Shown here: piece after piece, positions 33,130 through 41,204 of the stretch | How the letters are laid out: each line of letters opens with the position of its first letter | How positions within the stretch are numbered: the first letter of the stretch is position 1 | NCBI RefSeq assembly: GCF_007988825.1 | Contig: NZ_BJUW01000010.1 | Coordinates: 58,960-122,959 of the forward strand | From: Microbacterium aerolatum | GTDB taxonomy: Bacteria; Actinomycetota; Actinomycetes; Actinomycetales; Microbacteriaceae | DNA: 64,000 nt | Direction: 5' to 3' | Notes under the pieces: model-generated | What the model was told of the DNA's origin: nothing | Databases searched by the model: none | What the model saw: only the letters and a program-made list of their open reading frames with translations | Translations under genes and position numbers: made by a program

Positions 33130-34287
33130 TTGACCGTACGATCGCTGATCACCCGAGTCGAATCCTTCCCCGTCGCGCCGCGCTGGCTGTTCGTGCGGAT
33201 CGAGACCGACGACGGTCTCGTCGGCTGGGGCGAGGCGTCGCTCGAGGGGTACGCCGATGTCGTCCGCGCCGCCGTCGATCAGTTCTCCGCATATCTGGTC
33301 GGACGCGATCCAGGCCCGATCGAGGACCACTGGCAGGTGCTCACCAAGAGCCAGTTCTACCGCGGCGGCGCTGTGCTCGCGAGTGCCGTGTCGGGGATCG
33401 ATCAGGCGCTGTGGGATCTCAAGGGCAGGCGCCTTGGGGTGCCGGTGCACGATCTGCTCGGTGGGCCGGTGCGCGACCGCATCCGCGCCTACGGCTGGGT
33501 GGGCGGGGACGACCCCGCCGAGGTCGCCGACCACATCTCTGCGCAGATCGAGACCGGCCTGACAGCCGTGAAGATGAACGCTTCGGGGCGCATGAACCTC
33601 AACGGCTCTGTCGCCGAGCTCGACGGCGTCGTCTCACGGGTCGCCAGCGCCCGCGAGGTGCTCGGCCCCGACCGCGACGTCGCGGTCGACCTGCACGGAC
33701 GGTTCACCGTGGCCACCGCCCGCCGGCTCGCGCCGATGCTGGAGCCGCTGCATCCGTTCTTCATCGAGGAACCGGTCGTCCCCGAGAACACGCACATGAT
33801 AGGGCGGGTGGCGGATGCCACGTCCATCCCGATCGCGGCGGGGGAGCGGCTGTACAGCAGGCAGGAGTTCCTGCCTGCGCTGCAGGCGGGGGTGTCGATC
33901 GTCCAGCCCGACCTCTCGCACGCAGGCGGGATCTCGGAGGTGCGGCGGATCGCCTCGCTCGCCGAGACCTTCGACGCTCTGCTCGCCCCGCACTGCCCGC
34001 TGGGCCCGCTCGCGCTCGCGGCATGCCTGCAGATCGCATTCGCGACGCCGAATCACCTCATCCAGGAGCAGTCGATCGGCATCCACTACAACGCCGGCGC
34101 CGAGGTTCTCGACTATGTCGTCGACAAGGCCCCGCTGGCATTCGAGAACGGCTGCTTCCCGCTGCTCACAGGGCCGGGGCTCGGGATCGAGATCGACGAG
34201 AAGGCGGTGCGCGAGGCCTCGGCGCGCTGGGAGAGATGGCAGAATCCGGTCTGGCGGCACGCAGACGGATCCATGGCCGAATGGTGA
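33130..34287 (+). CDS. dgoD: Galactonate dehydratase (enolase superfamily)
   Basis: DgoD dehydrates D-galactonate to 2-keto-3-deoxygalactonate. The 385 residues align by eye with E. coli DgoD over nearly the whole length: RWLFVRIETDDGLVGWGE, FYRGGAVLASAVSGIDQALW, the metal/acid-base strand VAVDLHGRF, PFFIEEPVVPEN, IAAGERLYSR, the catalytic-His segment LLAPHCPLGPLALAAC, and the near-identical end NPVWRHADGSMAEW. A TTG at 33130 is the start. The sugar-acid specificity is supported by the family match and by the adjacent aldolase. Confidence 0.93.
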   Translation: MTVRSLITRVESFPVAPRWLFVRIETDDGLVGWGEASLEGYADVVRAAVDQFSAYLVGRDPGPIEDHWQVLTKSQFYRGGAVLASAVSGIDQALWDLKGRRLGVPVHDLLGGPVRDRIRAYGWVGGDDPAEVADHISAQIETGLTAVKMNASGRMNLNGSVAELDGVVSRVASAREVLGPDRDVAVDLHGRFTVATARRLAPMLEPLHPFFIEEPVVPENTHMIGRVADATSIPIAAGERLYSRQEFLPALQAGVSIVQPDLSHAGGISEVRRIASLAETFDALLAPHCPLGPLALAACLQIAFATPNHLIQEQSIGIHYNAGAEVLDYVVDKAPLAFENGCFPLLTGPGLGIEIDEKAVREASARWERWQNPVWRHADGSMAEW

Positions 34288-34303
34288 GCGGGATGGTGAT
34301 CAG

Positions 34304-34951
34304 ATGACGACAGTGGACGATGCGCAGCTGCGCGAGCGGGTCGGCGCCGATCGGCTGGTGGCGATCCTCCGCGGGACCGACGTCGACGCGACGGTGACCG
34401 CCGCGCGCACCCTAATCGGCGCCGGCGTGACGACGCTCGAGATCACGCTCACACTCCAGGATGCCGAAGAGGCGATCGCGCAGATCACGGCGGACGCCCC
34501 GGCAGAGGCTCTGATCGGTGCGGGCACCGTCCTCACCGCGGCGGACGTCGACCGGGCGGTGGACGCCGGGGCGCAGTTCATCGTGACGCCCACGCTCACG
34601 GCATCCGTCGAGTACGCGATCGGGCAGGGGATCGGAGTGCTCCCCGGTGTCTACACGCCCACCGAGATCCAGCGCGGGCTCGACCTAGGGGCAGCGGCGG
34701 TCAAGCTGTTCCCGGCATCCGCGCTCGGACCGGGATTCATCCGCGCCGTACGCGATCCGTTCCCGGGCGCCCGCATCATCCCGGTCGGCGGCGTCGGGCT
34801 CGAGACGATCCCGGGCTTCCTCGACGCGGGAGCCTTCGGCTTCGGGGTCGGGGGTCCGCTGGTGGGCGATGCGGCTCGCCCCGGGGGAGATCTGCGCGCA
34901 CTGGCGGAGCGCGCCGCGGCGTTCCGTGATGCCGTCCGGGCGACGTCATGA
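34304..34951 (+). CDS. dgoA: 2-dehydro-3-deoxy-6-phosphogalactonate aldolase (KDPG/KDPGal aldolase family)
   Basis: The 215-residue class I aldolase cleaves KDPGal to pyruvate and glyceraldehyde-3-phosphate. It has the Glu in TTLEITLTL, GAGTVLTAADV, the FIVTPTL strand and the Schiff-base Lys in AAVKLFPASALGPGFI. The ATG at 34304 lies 16 bases after dgoD. The dgoD neighbour favours the galactonate over the gluconate version. A 2-keto-3-deoxygalactonate kinase (DgoK), which would make its substrate, is not in the window. Confidence 0.88.
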   Translation: MTTVDDAQLRERVGADRLVAILRGTDVDATVTAARTLIGAGVTTLEITLTLQDAEEAIAQITADAPAEALIGAGTVLTAADVDRAVDAGAQFIVTPTLTASVEYAIGQGIGVLPGVYTPTEIQRGLDLGAAAVKLFPASALGPGFIRAVRDPFPGARIIPVGGVGLETIPGFLDAGAFGFGVGGPLVGDAARPGGDLRALAERAAAFRDAVRATS

Positions 34952-35970
34952 CGGCCGAGACGCGGACGATGCCCGCCGTCATCAAGGCCGGTGACGGCGT
35001 CGCGGGCATCGAGATCGGTACGGCCCAGGTGCCCGAGGCGGGCTCGGGCCAGGCGGTCGTCGACGTCCTCGCGACCGGCATCTGCGGCACCGACGTGCAC
35101 ATCGCGCATGACGAGTACGCGCACGAGCGCCCTGTCGTCATGGGGCACGAGGTGCTGGGCGTCGTCTCGTCCGTCGGATCGGCCGAGGACGCCGGGTGGG
35201 TGGGCGCGAAGGTCGCGGTCGAGACGTACTTCTCGGCGTGCGAGACGTGTGACCTGTGCCGTGCCGGCCGCCGGAACCTGTGCGCCGACCGTCGCTCGAT
35301 CGGCTCGTTCCGCGACGGCGGATTCGCGGCGCAGATGCTGGTTCCGGTGGGCAACCTGCACCGGATGCCGGCGACGCCGGGCGAGCTGGACGGAGTCCTG
35401 AGCGAGCCCTTGGCATGCGTCGCGCACTGTCTGCTCGACCCGCCCGTCGTGCAGCCGGGAGACCGCGTGCTGGTCACGGGACCGGGAGCGATGGGGCAGC
35501 TGTCCGCCCAGGTCGCGAAGGCATCGGGAGGGCTCGTGACCCTCGCCGGACTCCCCGCGGATTCGTCTCGGCTCGCGGTGGCCGAGGGTCTCGGCATCCG
35601 CACCACGACCGAGCCGCCGGAAGAGGACTTCTACGACATCGTCATCGAGTGCTCGGGCTCTGCACCGGGGGCCGCCGCGGCCCTGCGGGCAGCGCGACGT
35701 GGAGCGAGATACGTCCAGGTCGGGATCTTCGGCCGCGATGTCACCCTGCCGATCGACCTGGTGCTCTACAAAGAGCTGACCGTGACGAGCGGCTTCGCAT
35801 CCACGCCGACGTCGTGGCGCGCCGCGATGCGGCTCATCGAGTCGGGCGACGTCGTCCTGACGCCGCTGATCACCAAGCGGGTGCCGCTGACAGGATTCTT
35901 CGACGCGCTGGATGCCGCGACAAGGGGCGAGGGGCTGAAGACCGTCGTGGTCCCCGGGCGCAGACCCTGA
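34948..35970 (+). CDS. Zinc-dependent medium-chain alcohol/polyol dehydrogenase
   Basis: The 340-residue MDR enzyme has catalytic-zinc ligands in ATGICGTDVHIAHDE and MGHEVLG. The structural-zinc site is CETCDLCRAGRRNLC, and the nucleotide-binding segment is VLVTGPGAMGQLSAQVAK. It resembles sorbitol/threonine dehydrogenases. The ATGA overlap with dgoA ties it to galactonate metabolism, where it could oxidise a sugar or polyol to feed the pathway; the substrate is inferred. Its stop codon lies inside the palindromic repeat that follows. Confidence 0.88.
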   Translation: MTAETRTMPAVIKAGDGVAGIEIGTAQVPEAGSGQAVVDVLATGICGTDVHIAHDEYAHERPVVMGHEVLGVVSSVGSAEDAGWVGAKVAVETYFSACETCDLCRAGRRNLCADRRSIGSFRDGGFAAQMLVPVGNLHRMPATPGELDGVLSEPLACVAHCLLDPPVVQPGDRVLVTGPGAMGQLSAQVAKASGGLVTLAGLPADSSRLAVAEGLGIRTTTEPPEEDFYDIVIECSGSAPGAAAALRAARRGARYVQVGIFGRDVTLPIDLVLYKELTVTSGFASTPTSWRAAMRLIESGDVVLTPLITKRVPLTGFFDALDAATRGEGLKTVVVPGRRP

Positions 35971-36034
35971 GAATTGCCTTGCCGCGTGAGAATGGCTCTG
36001 CCAGCGCCATTCTGAGCAGGCAAGGCAATTCTCA
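35968..36034. repeat. Cruciform-like intergenic repeat after the galactonate operon
   Basis: TGAGAATTGCCTTGCC (35968-35983) and its perfect 16-base inverse (36019-36034) enclose a second pair, AGAATGGC (35989-35996) and GCCATTCT (36006-36013). The inner arm TGAGAATGGCTCTGCC resembles the outer arm, so one 16-base motif is used in direct and inverted copies. It overlaps the stop codon of the dehydrogenase gene and can terminate its transcript. Confidence 0.85.
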
Positions 36035-36063
36035 CGGCGTGGCTGAATGTCAGATGCGGGGTT

Positions 36064-36069
36064 TAGCGT
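36064..36069 (+). promoter_or_regulatory. -10 box (TAGCGT) of a probable leaderless oxidase message
   Basis: TAGCGT ends 7 bases before the ATG at 36077 with no ribosome binding sequence between. Weak by itself; supported by the same spacing at other first genes in the window. Confidence 0.35.
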
Positions 36070-36076
36070 TCTTCGC

Positions 36077-37330
36077 ATGAGCGATGACATCGTCACGACC
36101 CGCCCCACCACCGCCGCCGAGGTCGCCGACCTCGTTCGGCGCGCACAGCGCGAATCCCTCACCATCACCGTCGTCGCCGGCGGACACGGCCCCTGGTCGC
36201 AGGCCCGGGAACCAGGAATGCGGATCGAACTCGGTGCCCTCTCCGACATCGAGATCGAGGGCCTGGCACTCGACGGCGACGACGCCGTCGTGCACATCGG
36301 AGGCGGCGCAGTCTGGGGTGATGTCGCTGCGACTCTCGCCGACGACGGACTTGCGATCAGCTCCGGCGACACGGCATCCGTCGGCGTCGGCGGACTCACC
36401 CTCGGCGGAGGCATCGGCTGGATGGTCCGGTCCTGGGGCCTCGCGGCCGACCAACTGGTCGGCGCGCAGGTCGTGACCGCGACCGGCGACATCGTCGAGG
36501 TCTCCGCCGACGAGAACCCCGATCTGTTCTGGGCGCTGCGCGGCGGCGGCGGCAACTTCGGCATCGTGACGCGCTTCGACTTCCGGGCGCATCCGATCAA
36601 CGGCATCGCATTCGGCGAGCACGTGATCGACGAGGACGCGGGCGGCGTGATGCGCGCCATGCGCGACCTGATGCACGATGCTCCGCGCGAGTTGACCGTG
36701 ACGTACATGGACGTGCCGCCGATGGACCCGAGCGCTCCGGCCGGCGCACGCATCAGCGCGGTCTGGGCGGACGCCGACCCCGAGCGCCTGCGACAGGTCA
36801 TGGCGCCGGTGGCCGACCTCGACGGCGTCGTCGCCGAATACACGACGCCGGTGTACCGAGACATCCTCCTGGAGATGCCCGAGCCGCCCGAGGGCGCGGA
36901 GGCGCCTCCCGGATTCATCGGCGGCAACGGACTGTTCGCCGAGCTCGACGACGACCTCATCGACCGGCTCGTCGCGTTTCGAGAGGCCTACCCGGCGTCG
37001 GTGGTGTTCCTGCGTTCGCTCGGCGGCGCCTACGGCGATGTGCCGCAGGAGAGCGCGGCATTCCCCGCCCGCGAGGCGAACTGGTTCGTCATGGCCGGCG
37101 GTTTCGACATCCCGGGCGTGATCGACGACGCCGCCCGCGCGGCGATCCGTGCGGACTGGGAACGCATGCAGGCGGGGAGGCTCGCCGAGTACGGCAACTT
37201 CGCAGACACCGAGCGCCCGGATGCCGTGCCCGGCATGTTCACTCCGCAGGCGCACGAGCGGCTCCGGACGATCAAGGCGAAGTGGGATCCGCAGAACGTG
37301 TTCCGCCGCAACCACAACATCGCCGTCTGA
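36077..37330 (+). CDS. FAD-binding oxidoreductase, berberine-bridge-enzyme-like (PCMH fold)
   Basis: The 417-residue flavoprotein has the PCMH FAD domain: TITVVAGGHGPWS with the His that forms the 8-alpha bond to FAD, VHIGGGAVWGDVAATL, GVGGLTLGGGIGWM and LFWALRGGGGNFGIVT. The second covalent Cys of bicovalent family members is absent (VGVGG at that place). The C-terminal BBE motif appears as KAKWDPQNVFRRNHNI. Substrates of bacterial relatives include sugars and secondary metabolites; none can be named here. The ATG at 36077 gives the expected N-terminus. Confidence 0.88.
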   Translation: MSDDIVTTRPTTAAEVADLVRRAQRESLTITVVAGGHGPWSQAREPGMRIELGALSDIEIEGLALDGDDAVVHIGGGAVWGDVAATLADDGLAISSGDTASVGVGGLTLGGGIGWMVRSWGLAADQLVGAQVVTATGDIVEVSADENPDLFWALRGGGGNFGIVTRFDFRAHPINGIAFGEHVIDEDAGGVMRAMRDLMHDAPRELTVTYMDVPPMDPSAPAGARISAVWADADPERLRQVMAPVADLDGVVAEYTTPVYRDILLEMPEPPEGAEAPPGFIGGNGLFAELDDDLIDRLVAFREAYPASVVFLRSLGGAYGDVPQESAAFPAREANWFVMAGGFDIPGVIDDAARAAIRADWERMQAGRLAEYGNFADTERPDAVPGMFTPQAHERLRTIKAKWDPQNVFRRNHNIAV

Positions 37331-37346
37331 CGCAGTGAGGGCCGCC

Positions 37347-37386
37347 CTTCGACAGGCTCAGGGACCGATCGCTGAGCCTGTCGAAG
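37347..37386. repeat. Inverted repeat of the TTCGACAGGCTCAG family between convergent genes
   Basis: CTTCGACAGGCTCAG (37347-37361) and CTGAGCCTGTCGAAG (37372-37386) are perfect 15-base inverse copies around a 10-base loop. The element lies between the stops of the oxidase gene and gnd and can act as a two-way terminator. A one-base variant of the arm lies inside the sensor-kinase gene at 25028-25046. Confidence 0.88.
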
Positions 37387-37394
37387 TGTCGGTG

Positions 37395-38843
37395 TCAGTG
37401 CGTGTCGACGGCTTCGATCTCGGTGCGGTCACCCGACCACAGCGTGTGGAAGGTGCCCTCCTTGTCGACGCGCTTGTAGGTGTGCGCTCCGAAGAAGTCG
37501 CGCTGCCCCTGGACGAGGGCGGCGGGCAGGCGGTCGGCGCGGATGCCGTCGTAGTAAGACAGCGACGAGCTGAACGCGGGGGAGGGGATGCCGGCGTTCG
37601 CGGCGGCGACGACGACGCGGCGCCATGCGGCCTGGGCGCGGGTGATGGCCTCTGCGAAGTACGGGGCGGTCATCAGCACGGGCAGGTCGGCCTCGGCGGC
37701 GTAGGCGTCCGCGATGCGGTTGAGGAACTGGGCGCGGATGATGCATCCGGCGCGCCAGATCTTCGACACGGCGCCGAGGTCGATGTTCCAGTCGTACTCG
37801 GCGGCACCGGCGCGGATCTCGTCGAAGCCCTGCGAGTAGGCGACGATCTTCGAGGCGTACAGGGCGAGGCGGACGTCCTCGATGAACGCGTCGACATCGT
37901 CGACTGAGAAGGCGTCGTCAGGGCCGGGGAGGCCCGCGGCGACGGCACGCTGCTCCGGGTGGCTGGAGAGCGAGCGGGCGAAGGTGGCCTCGGCGATGCC
38001 GGAGACCGGGACGCCGAGCGACAGGGCGGTCTGCACGGTCCACGCGCCGGTGCCCTTGGCTCCGGCCTGGTCGAGGATGACGTCGACGAGGGGCTTGCCG
38101 GTCTCGGCATCCACCTGGCGGAGCACCTCGGCGGTGATCTCGATCAGGTACGACTCCAGCTCGCCCTTGTTCCACTCGGCGAAGATGTCGGCGATCTCGG
38201 CCGGGGTCTTGCCCGTGCCGCGGCGGATGAGGTCGTAGGCCTCGGCGATGAGCTGCATGTCGGCGTACTCGATGCCGTTGTGGACCATCTTCACGAAGTG
38301 GCCGGCGCCGTCGTGGCCGATGTGCGTCACGCACGGCTCGCCCTCGGCGACAGCGGCGATGGACTTCAGGATCGGTCCGAGGGTGACCCAGGACTCGTCC
38401 GAGCCGCCCGGCATGATCGAGGGGCCCAGCAGAGCGCCCTCCTCACCGCCGGAGATGCCGGCGCCGACGAAGTTGATGCCGGTCTCGCGGACGGCCTTCT
38501 CGCGGCGGATCGTGTCGGGGAAGTAGGCATTGCCGCCGTCGACGATGATGTCACCGGGCTCGAACACCCGAACGAGCTCGTCGATCACGGCATCCGTTCC
38601 CGCGCCGGCCTTGACCATGATGATCGCGGTGCGCGGCTTCTGCAGGCTCGCAGCGAACTCCTTGTAAGTCGACGCCGGGACGAACTCCGCTTCGGGGTGC
38701 TCATCGAGCAGCGTCTGCGTCTTCTCGTAGCTCCGGTTGAAGATCGCCACCGTGTTGCCCTCGCGGCTGGCGAGGTTGCGGGCGAGATTCGAACCCATGA
38801 CAGCGAGTCCGACGACTCCGATGTTCGCTGATGTTTCGGGCAC
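37395..38843 (-). CDS. gnd: NADP-dependent 6-phosphogluconate dehydrogenase
   Basis: Gnd oxidatively decarboxylates 6-phosphogluconate to ribulose-5-phosphate in the pentose phosphate pathway. Motifs are IGVVGLAVMGSNLARN (dinucleotide fold), IIVDGGNAYFPDT, GISGGEEGALLGPSIMPGG, and the substrate-binding HFVKMVHNGIEYADM. The GTG at 38843 with GAGGAG six bases upstream gives 482 residues, the normal long-chain length. A longer in-frame reading to 38912 would add 23 residues not seen in the family. Confidence 0.96.
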   Translation of the reverse strand: MPETSANIGVVGLAVMGSNLARNLASREGNTVAIFNRSYEKTQTLLDEHPEAEFVPASTYKEFAASLQKPRTAIIMVKAGAGTDAVIDELVRVFEPGDIIVDGGNAYFPDTIRREKAVRETGINFVGAGISGGEEGALLGPSIMPGGSDESWVTLGPILKSIAAVAEGEPCVTHIGHDGAGHFVKMVHNGIEYADMQLIAEAYDLIRRGTGKTPAEIADIFAEWNKGELESYLIEITAEVLRQVDAETGKPLVDVILDQAGAKGTGAWTVQTALSLGVPVSGIAEATFARSLSSHPEQRAVAAGLPGPDDAFSVDDVDAFIEDVRLALYASKIVAYSQGFDEIRAGAAEYDWNIDLGAVSKIWRAGCIIRAQFLNRIADAYAAEADLPVLMTAPYFAEAITRAQAAWRRVVVAAANAGIPSPAFSSSLSYYDGIRADRLPAALVQGQRDFFGAHTYKRVDKEGTFHTLWSGDRTEIEAVDTH

Positions 38844-38948
38844 AGACAGCTCCTCGATCGTGAAGTGGGGGAAGGCCTTCAGGGTATCGCTGCGAACGAC
38901 AGCGAGATGCACCGGGGCGACCGGATGCCGGGAATTGCCGCCTCGGGG

Positions 38949-39074
38949 TCAGTCCTTGCGGTAGCCCGTGCGTCCCATCGAGAAGAGCGCACCGATGGTG
39001 AAGACCGTGGCGCACACGGTCATGGCGCCGATCAGCCAGAAGATGGCGTGCGAGAGGAAAGCGCCGTCGAACAT
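38949..39074 (-). CDS. Small single-pass or two-pass membrane protein, 41 residues, function unknown
   Basis: An ATG at 39074 with GGAG six bases upstream opens a 41-codon frame ending TGA at 38949. The product starts MFDGAFLSHAIFWLIGAMTV, continues with a hydrophobic stretch (CATVFTIGALFSMG) and ends in a basic tail RTGYRKD. It has the composition of a small inner-membrane protein with the tail in the cytoplasm. It lies upstream of gnd on the same strand, with 105 bases between them. I do not recognise a family. The good ribosome binding site and the clean hydrophobic/basic pattern are the support. Confidence 0.65.
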   Translation of the reverse strand: MFDGAFLSHAIFWLIGAMTVCATVFTIGALFSMGRTGYRKD

Positions 39075-39133
39075 GCCGGACTCCGATTTCTGAGGGGGAC
39101 GAGGACTGTGTTTCAGCCTATCTGGTCATCGGG

Positions 39134-39279
39134 TACGATAGAGGAGTTCCTCGGCGAGGGATGCTTCGCGTGCGCGGCATCCGTAATCGACGCGGCGAAT
39201 ACAGCCCCGTGGCTCTTTCGCACGTCTGCGTCGGGAAGCCGATCACAAGACCACCACGCGGCGAGCAGTTCGCCGCGTG
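39134..39279 (+). promoter_or_regulatory. rplY promoter and 5' leader with a hairpin before the ribosome binding site
   Basis: A TACGAT -10 box lies at 39134-39139, implying a leader of about 150 bases. Near its end a perfect 10-bp stem, CACGCGGCGA (39255-39264) with TCGCCGCGTG (39270-39279), has a 5-base loop. The AAGGAG ribosome binding site starts 5 bases later (39284). Placement is suited to translational control of a ribosomal-protein gene; no regulator binding site is recognisable. Apart from this, the gap 39075-39295 contains no supported gene. Confidence 0.45.
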
Positions 39280-39295
39280 CCCCGAAGGAGAATCA

Positions 39296-39922
39296 ATGTC
39301 TGAGGACACCAAGGTCCACGCCGAGGTCCGCGAGCAGTTCGGCAAGGGCTTCGCCCGTCGCCTGCGCGCTGCCGGCAAGATCCCCGCCGTCATCTACGGT
39401 CACGGCACCGAGCCCGTGCACGTCGCACTGCCCGGCCACCAGGTCTCGCTCATCATCCGCCGCGCCAACGCGCTGCTCGAGCTCGACATCGACGGCAAGG
39501 ACCAGCTCGCACTCGTCAAGGACGTCCAGAAGGACCCGGTGCGCCAGATCATCGAGCACATCGACCTTCTCGTCGTGAAGAAGGGCGAGAAGATCCAGGT
39601 CGACGTTCCCGTCATCGTCACGGGCGAGCCGTTCGCCGGCACCGTCGCCAACCTCGACGCGACGTCGATCACCGTCGAGGTCGAGGCCACGCACATCCCG
39701 GAGCACGTCGAGGTCTCCGTCGAGGGCCTGGAAGAGGGCCAGCACATCACGGCCGCCGACGTGAAGCTGCCCAAGGGCGCAACGCTTCTCGCCGACCCCG
39801 AGACCCTCATCGTCGCGGTCTACGTGCCGACCGAAGAGGCCGCCGCTGAGCCCGAGGAAGGCGCCGAGGCCGCTGAGGGCGAGGCTGCCGAGGCTCCGGC
39901 CGAAGAGGCTGCTGCAGAGTAA
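39296..39922 (+). CDS. rplY: 50S ribosomal protein L25/general stress protein Ctc
   Basis: L25 binds 5S rRNA in the large subunit. The 208-residue Ctc-type form has the N-terminal L25 beta-barrel (VHAEVREQFGKGFARRLRAA, then GKIPAVIYGHG and DPVRQIIEHIDLL), the C-terminal TL5 domain (VDVPVIVTGEPFAG to VAVYVPTEE), and an Ala/Glu-rich acidic tail. The ATG at 39296 with AAGGAG is decisive; an in-frame ATG at 39161 would put the leader hairpin in the coding region and is rejected. The pth gene follows after a terminator, an order common in actinobacteria. Confidence 0.96.
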   Translation: MSEDTKVHAEVREQFGKGFARRLRAAGKIPAVIYGHGTEPVHVALPGHQVSLIIRRANALLELDIDGKDQLALVKDVQKDPVRQIIEHIDLLVVKKGEKIQVDVPVIVTGEPFAGTVANLDATSITVEVEATHIPEHVEVSVEGLEEGQHITAADVKLPKGATLLADPETLIVAVYVPTEEAAAEPEEGAEAAEGEAAEAPAEEAAAE

Positions 39923-39936
39923 TCACCTGCTTTCTG

Positions 39937-39969
39937 CAGAGGGGACGCGAGAGCATCGCGTCCCCTCTG
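39937..39969 (+). terminator. Terminator hairpin after rplY
   Basis: A perfect 14-bp stem, CAGAGGGGACGCGA (39937-39950) with TCGCGTCCCCTCTG (39956-39969), has the loop GAGCA. It is 15 bases after the rplY stop. No T-tract follows, so termination may be partial and pth may still be reached. Confidence 0.75.
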
Positions 39970-40013
39970 TCGTATCCTGACCTGTCCCAACGGACGTCGA
40001 GAGATGAGAGCCC

Positions 40014-40595
40014 ATGGCCGACACTTGGCTGATCGTGGGGCTGGGAAATCCTGGCCCCCGGTACGAGACGACCCGTCACAACGTCGGCCAGATGGTCGTC
40101 GATGAGCTCGCCGGGCGTCGCGGCGAGACCTTCCGTGAGCACAAGGGCGGCGCACGCGTCGTCGAGACCTGGCTGCGGCCGGGCGCGGACAAGATCGTCC
40201 TCGCCAAGCCGAACTCGTTCATGAACGTCTCCGGCACCCCGGTGGCGGCGCTGGCGCGCTTCTACTCCGTGCCTCCGGAGCGCACGGTGATCATCCACGA
40301 CGAACTGGACATTCCGTTCGACGTTCTCAAGCTCAAGACCGGCGGCGGACACGGCGGCCACAACGGCGTGCGAGACGTCGCCCGTGCCATCGGAACTGCG
40401 GACTTCCCACGCGTGCGCGTCGGCATCGGCCGCCCGCCGGGGCGGCAGGACCCGGCCGACTGGGTGCTCTCGCCCTTCGGCAAGACCGAACGGGAGACCC
40501 TCCCTGTGCTGGTGTCGGATGCCGCGGATGCCGTCGAGCTCCTCGTCGCCGAGGGGCTCCTCGCCGCACAGCAGAAGCATCACGCGCCGCGCTGA
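40014..40595 (+). CDS. pth: Peptidyl-tRNA hydrolase
   Basis: Pth releases peptides from prematurely dropped peptidyl-tRNA. The 193-residue enzyme has [21 protein letters not shown] with the catalytic His, [28 protein letters not shown] with the Asp, and [12 protein letters not shown]. Length and motif spacing are standard. GAGAGATGAGAGCCC precedes the ATG. Confidence 0.97.
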   Translation: MADTWLIVGLGNPGPRYETTRHNVGQMVVDELAGRRGETFREHKGGARVVETWLRPGADKIVLAKPNSFMNVSGTPVAALARFYSVPPERTVIIHDELDIPFDVLKLKTGGGHGGHNGVRDVARAIGTADFPRVRVGIGRPPGRQDPADWVLSPFGKTERETLPVLVSDAADAVELLVAEGLLAAQQKHHAPR

Positions 40596-40621
40596 GCGGG
40601 CGCGTCGACCAATCGCGCGGG

Positions 40622-41173
40622 TCAGGCCCCGTACGGCGAGACCGCGCCAGTCCCGGCGCCGACCCCCAATGCGATTCCGAACACGAGGAAGAAGAGCACA
40701 GGGCCCAGTATCGCCAGGACGAGGGCGATGACTCCCCACACGCGCCCTCGGCGCTTCGCGATGGCGACGATGCCGAGAACGATGGCGGCGATGCCCGTGA
40801 GCGTTCCCACCCAGAAGCCGATCTCACCCAGCAGGACCTGATCGCGGACGGGGGAGAAGATCGACAGGTCCGACGTCGCCGCACTGACGTCGGCGGCGAC
40901 CGATGGCAAGCGGAACCCCATCTCGTAGCCGGCGATGCCTGCGATGATCGGTGCGACCACGACGGCGACCAGCGAGAGCACGAAGGACAGGATGCCGAGC
41001 ATCGCCGACCGCGGCGCGGGTGCCTGAACGGGCGCCTGATATGCCCCCTGAGGCGTGCTGTAGCCACCCACCGGCGCCGTGTACGCACCCGGAGGCGTCT
41101 GGTACGAAGGCGCGGGAGGAACCGGCGGCGCCGATCCGTAGGGCGAGGGCGGCGGAAGCTGCGGATCTGTCAC
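40622..41173 (-). CDS. Membrane protein with Pro-rich N-terminus, DUF4190-like
   Basis: The 183-residue protein has a cytoplasmic Pro/Tyr/Gly/Gln-rich region (about residues 1-55, SPYGSAPPVPPAPSYQ repeats). It has three hydrophobic helices (LGILSFVLSLVAVVVAPIIA, IGFWVGTLTGIAAIVLGIVA and VIALVLAILGPVLFFLVFGI). This composition is common for small actinobacterial membrane proteins of unknown role. It stands alone, convergent with pth and downstream of trpS on its own strand with 31 bases between. No function is proposed. Confidence 0.8.
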   Translation of the reverse strand: MTDPQLPPPSPYGSAPPVPPAPSYQTPPGAYTAPVGGYSTPQGAYQAPVQAPAPRSAMLGILSFVLSLVAVVVAPIIAGIAGYEMGFRLPSVAADVSAATSDLSIFSPVRDQVLLGEIGFWVGTLTGIAAIVLGIVAIAKRRGRVWGVIALVLAILGPVLFFLVFGIALGVGAGTGAVSPYGA

Positions 41174-41204
41174 GCACCCATCCTATGGCGCGTGACAGAA
41201 GCGC

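Noticed and set aside
33815..34303. Reading of the aldolase frame back into dgoD
   Set aside because: The aldolase fold begins at the ATG at 34304; the upstream part is an out-of-frame translation of dgoD.
39161..39295. In-frame N-terminal extension of rplY from an ATG at 39161
   Set aside because: The 39296 ATG has AAGGAG at proper spacing and gives the standard L25 start; the extension would translate the leader hairpin.
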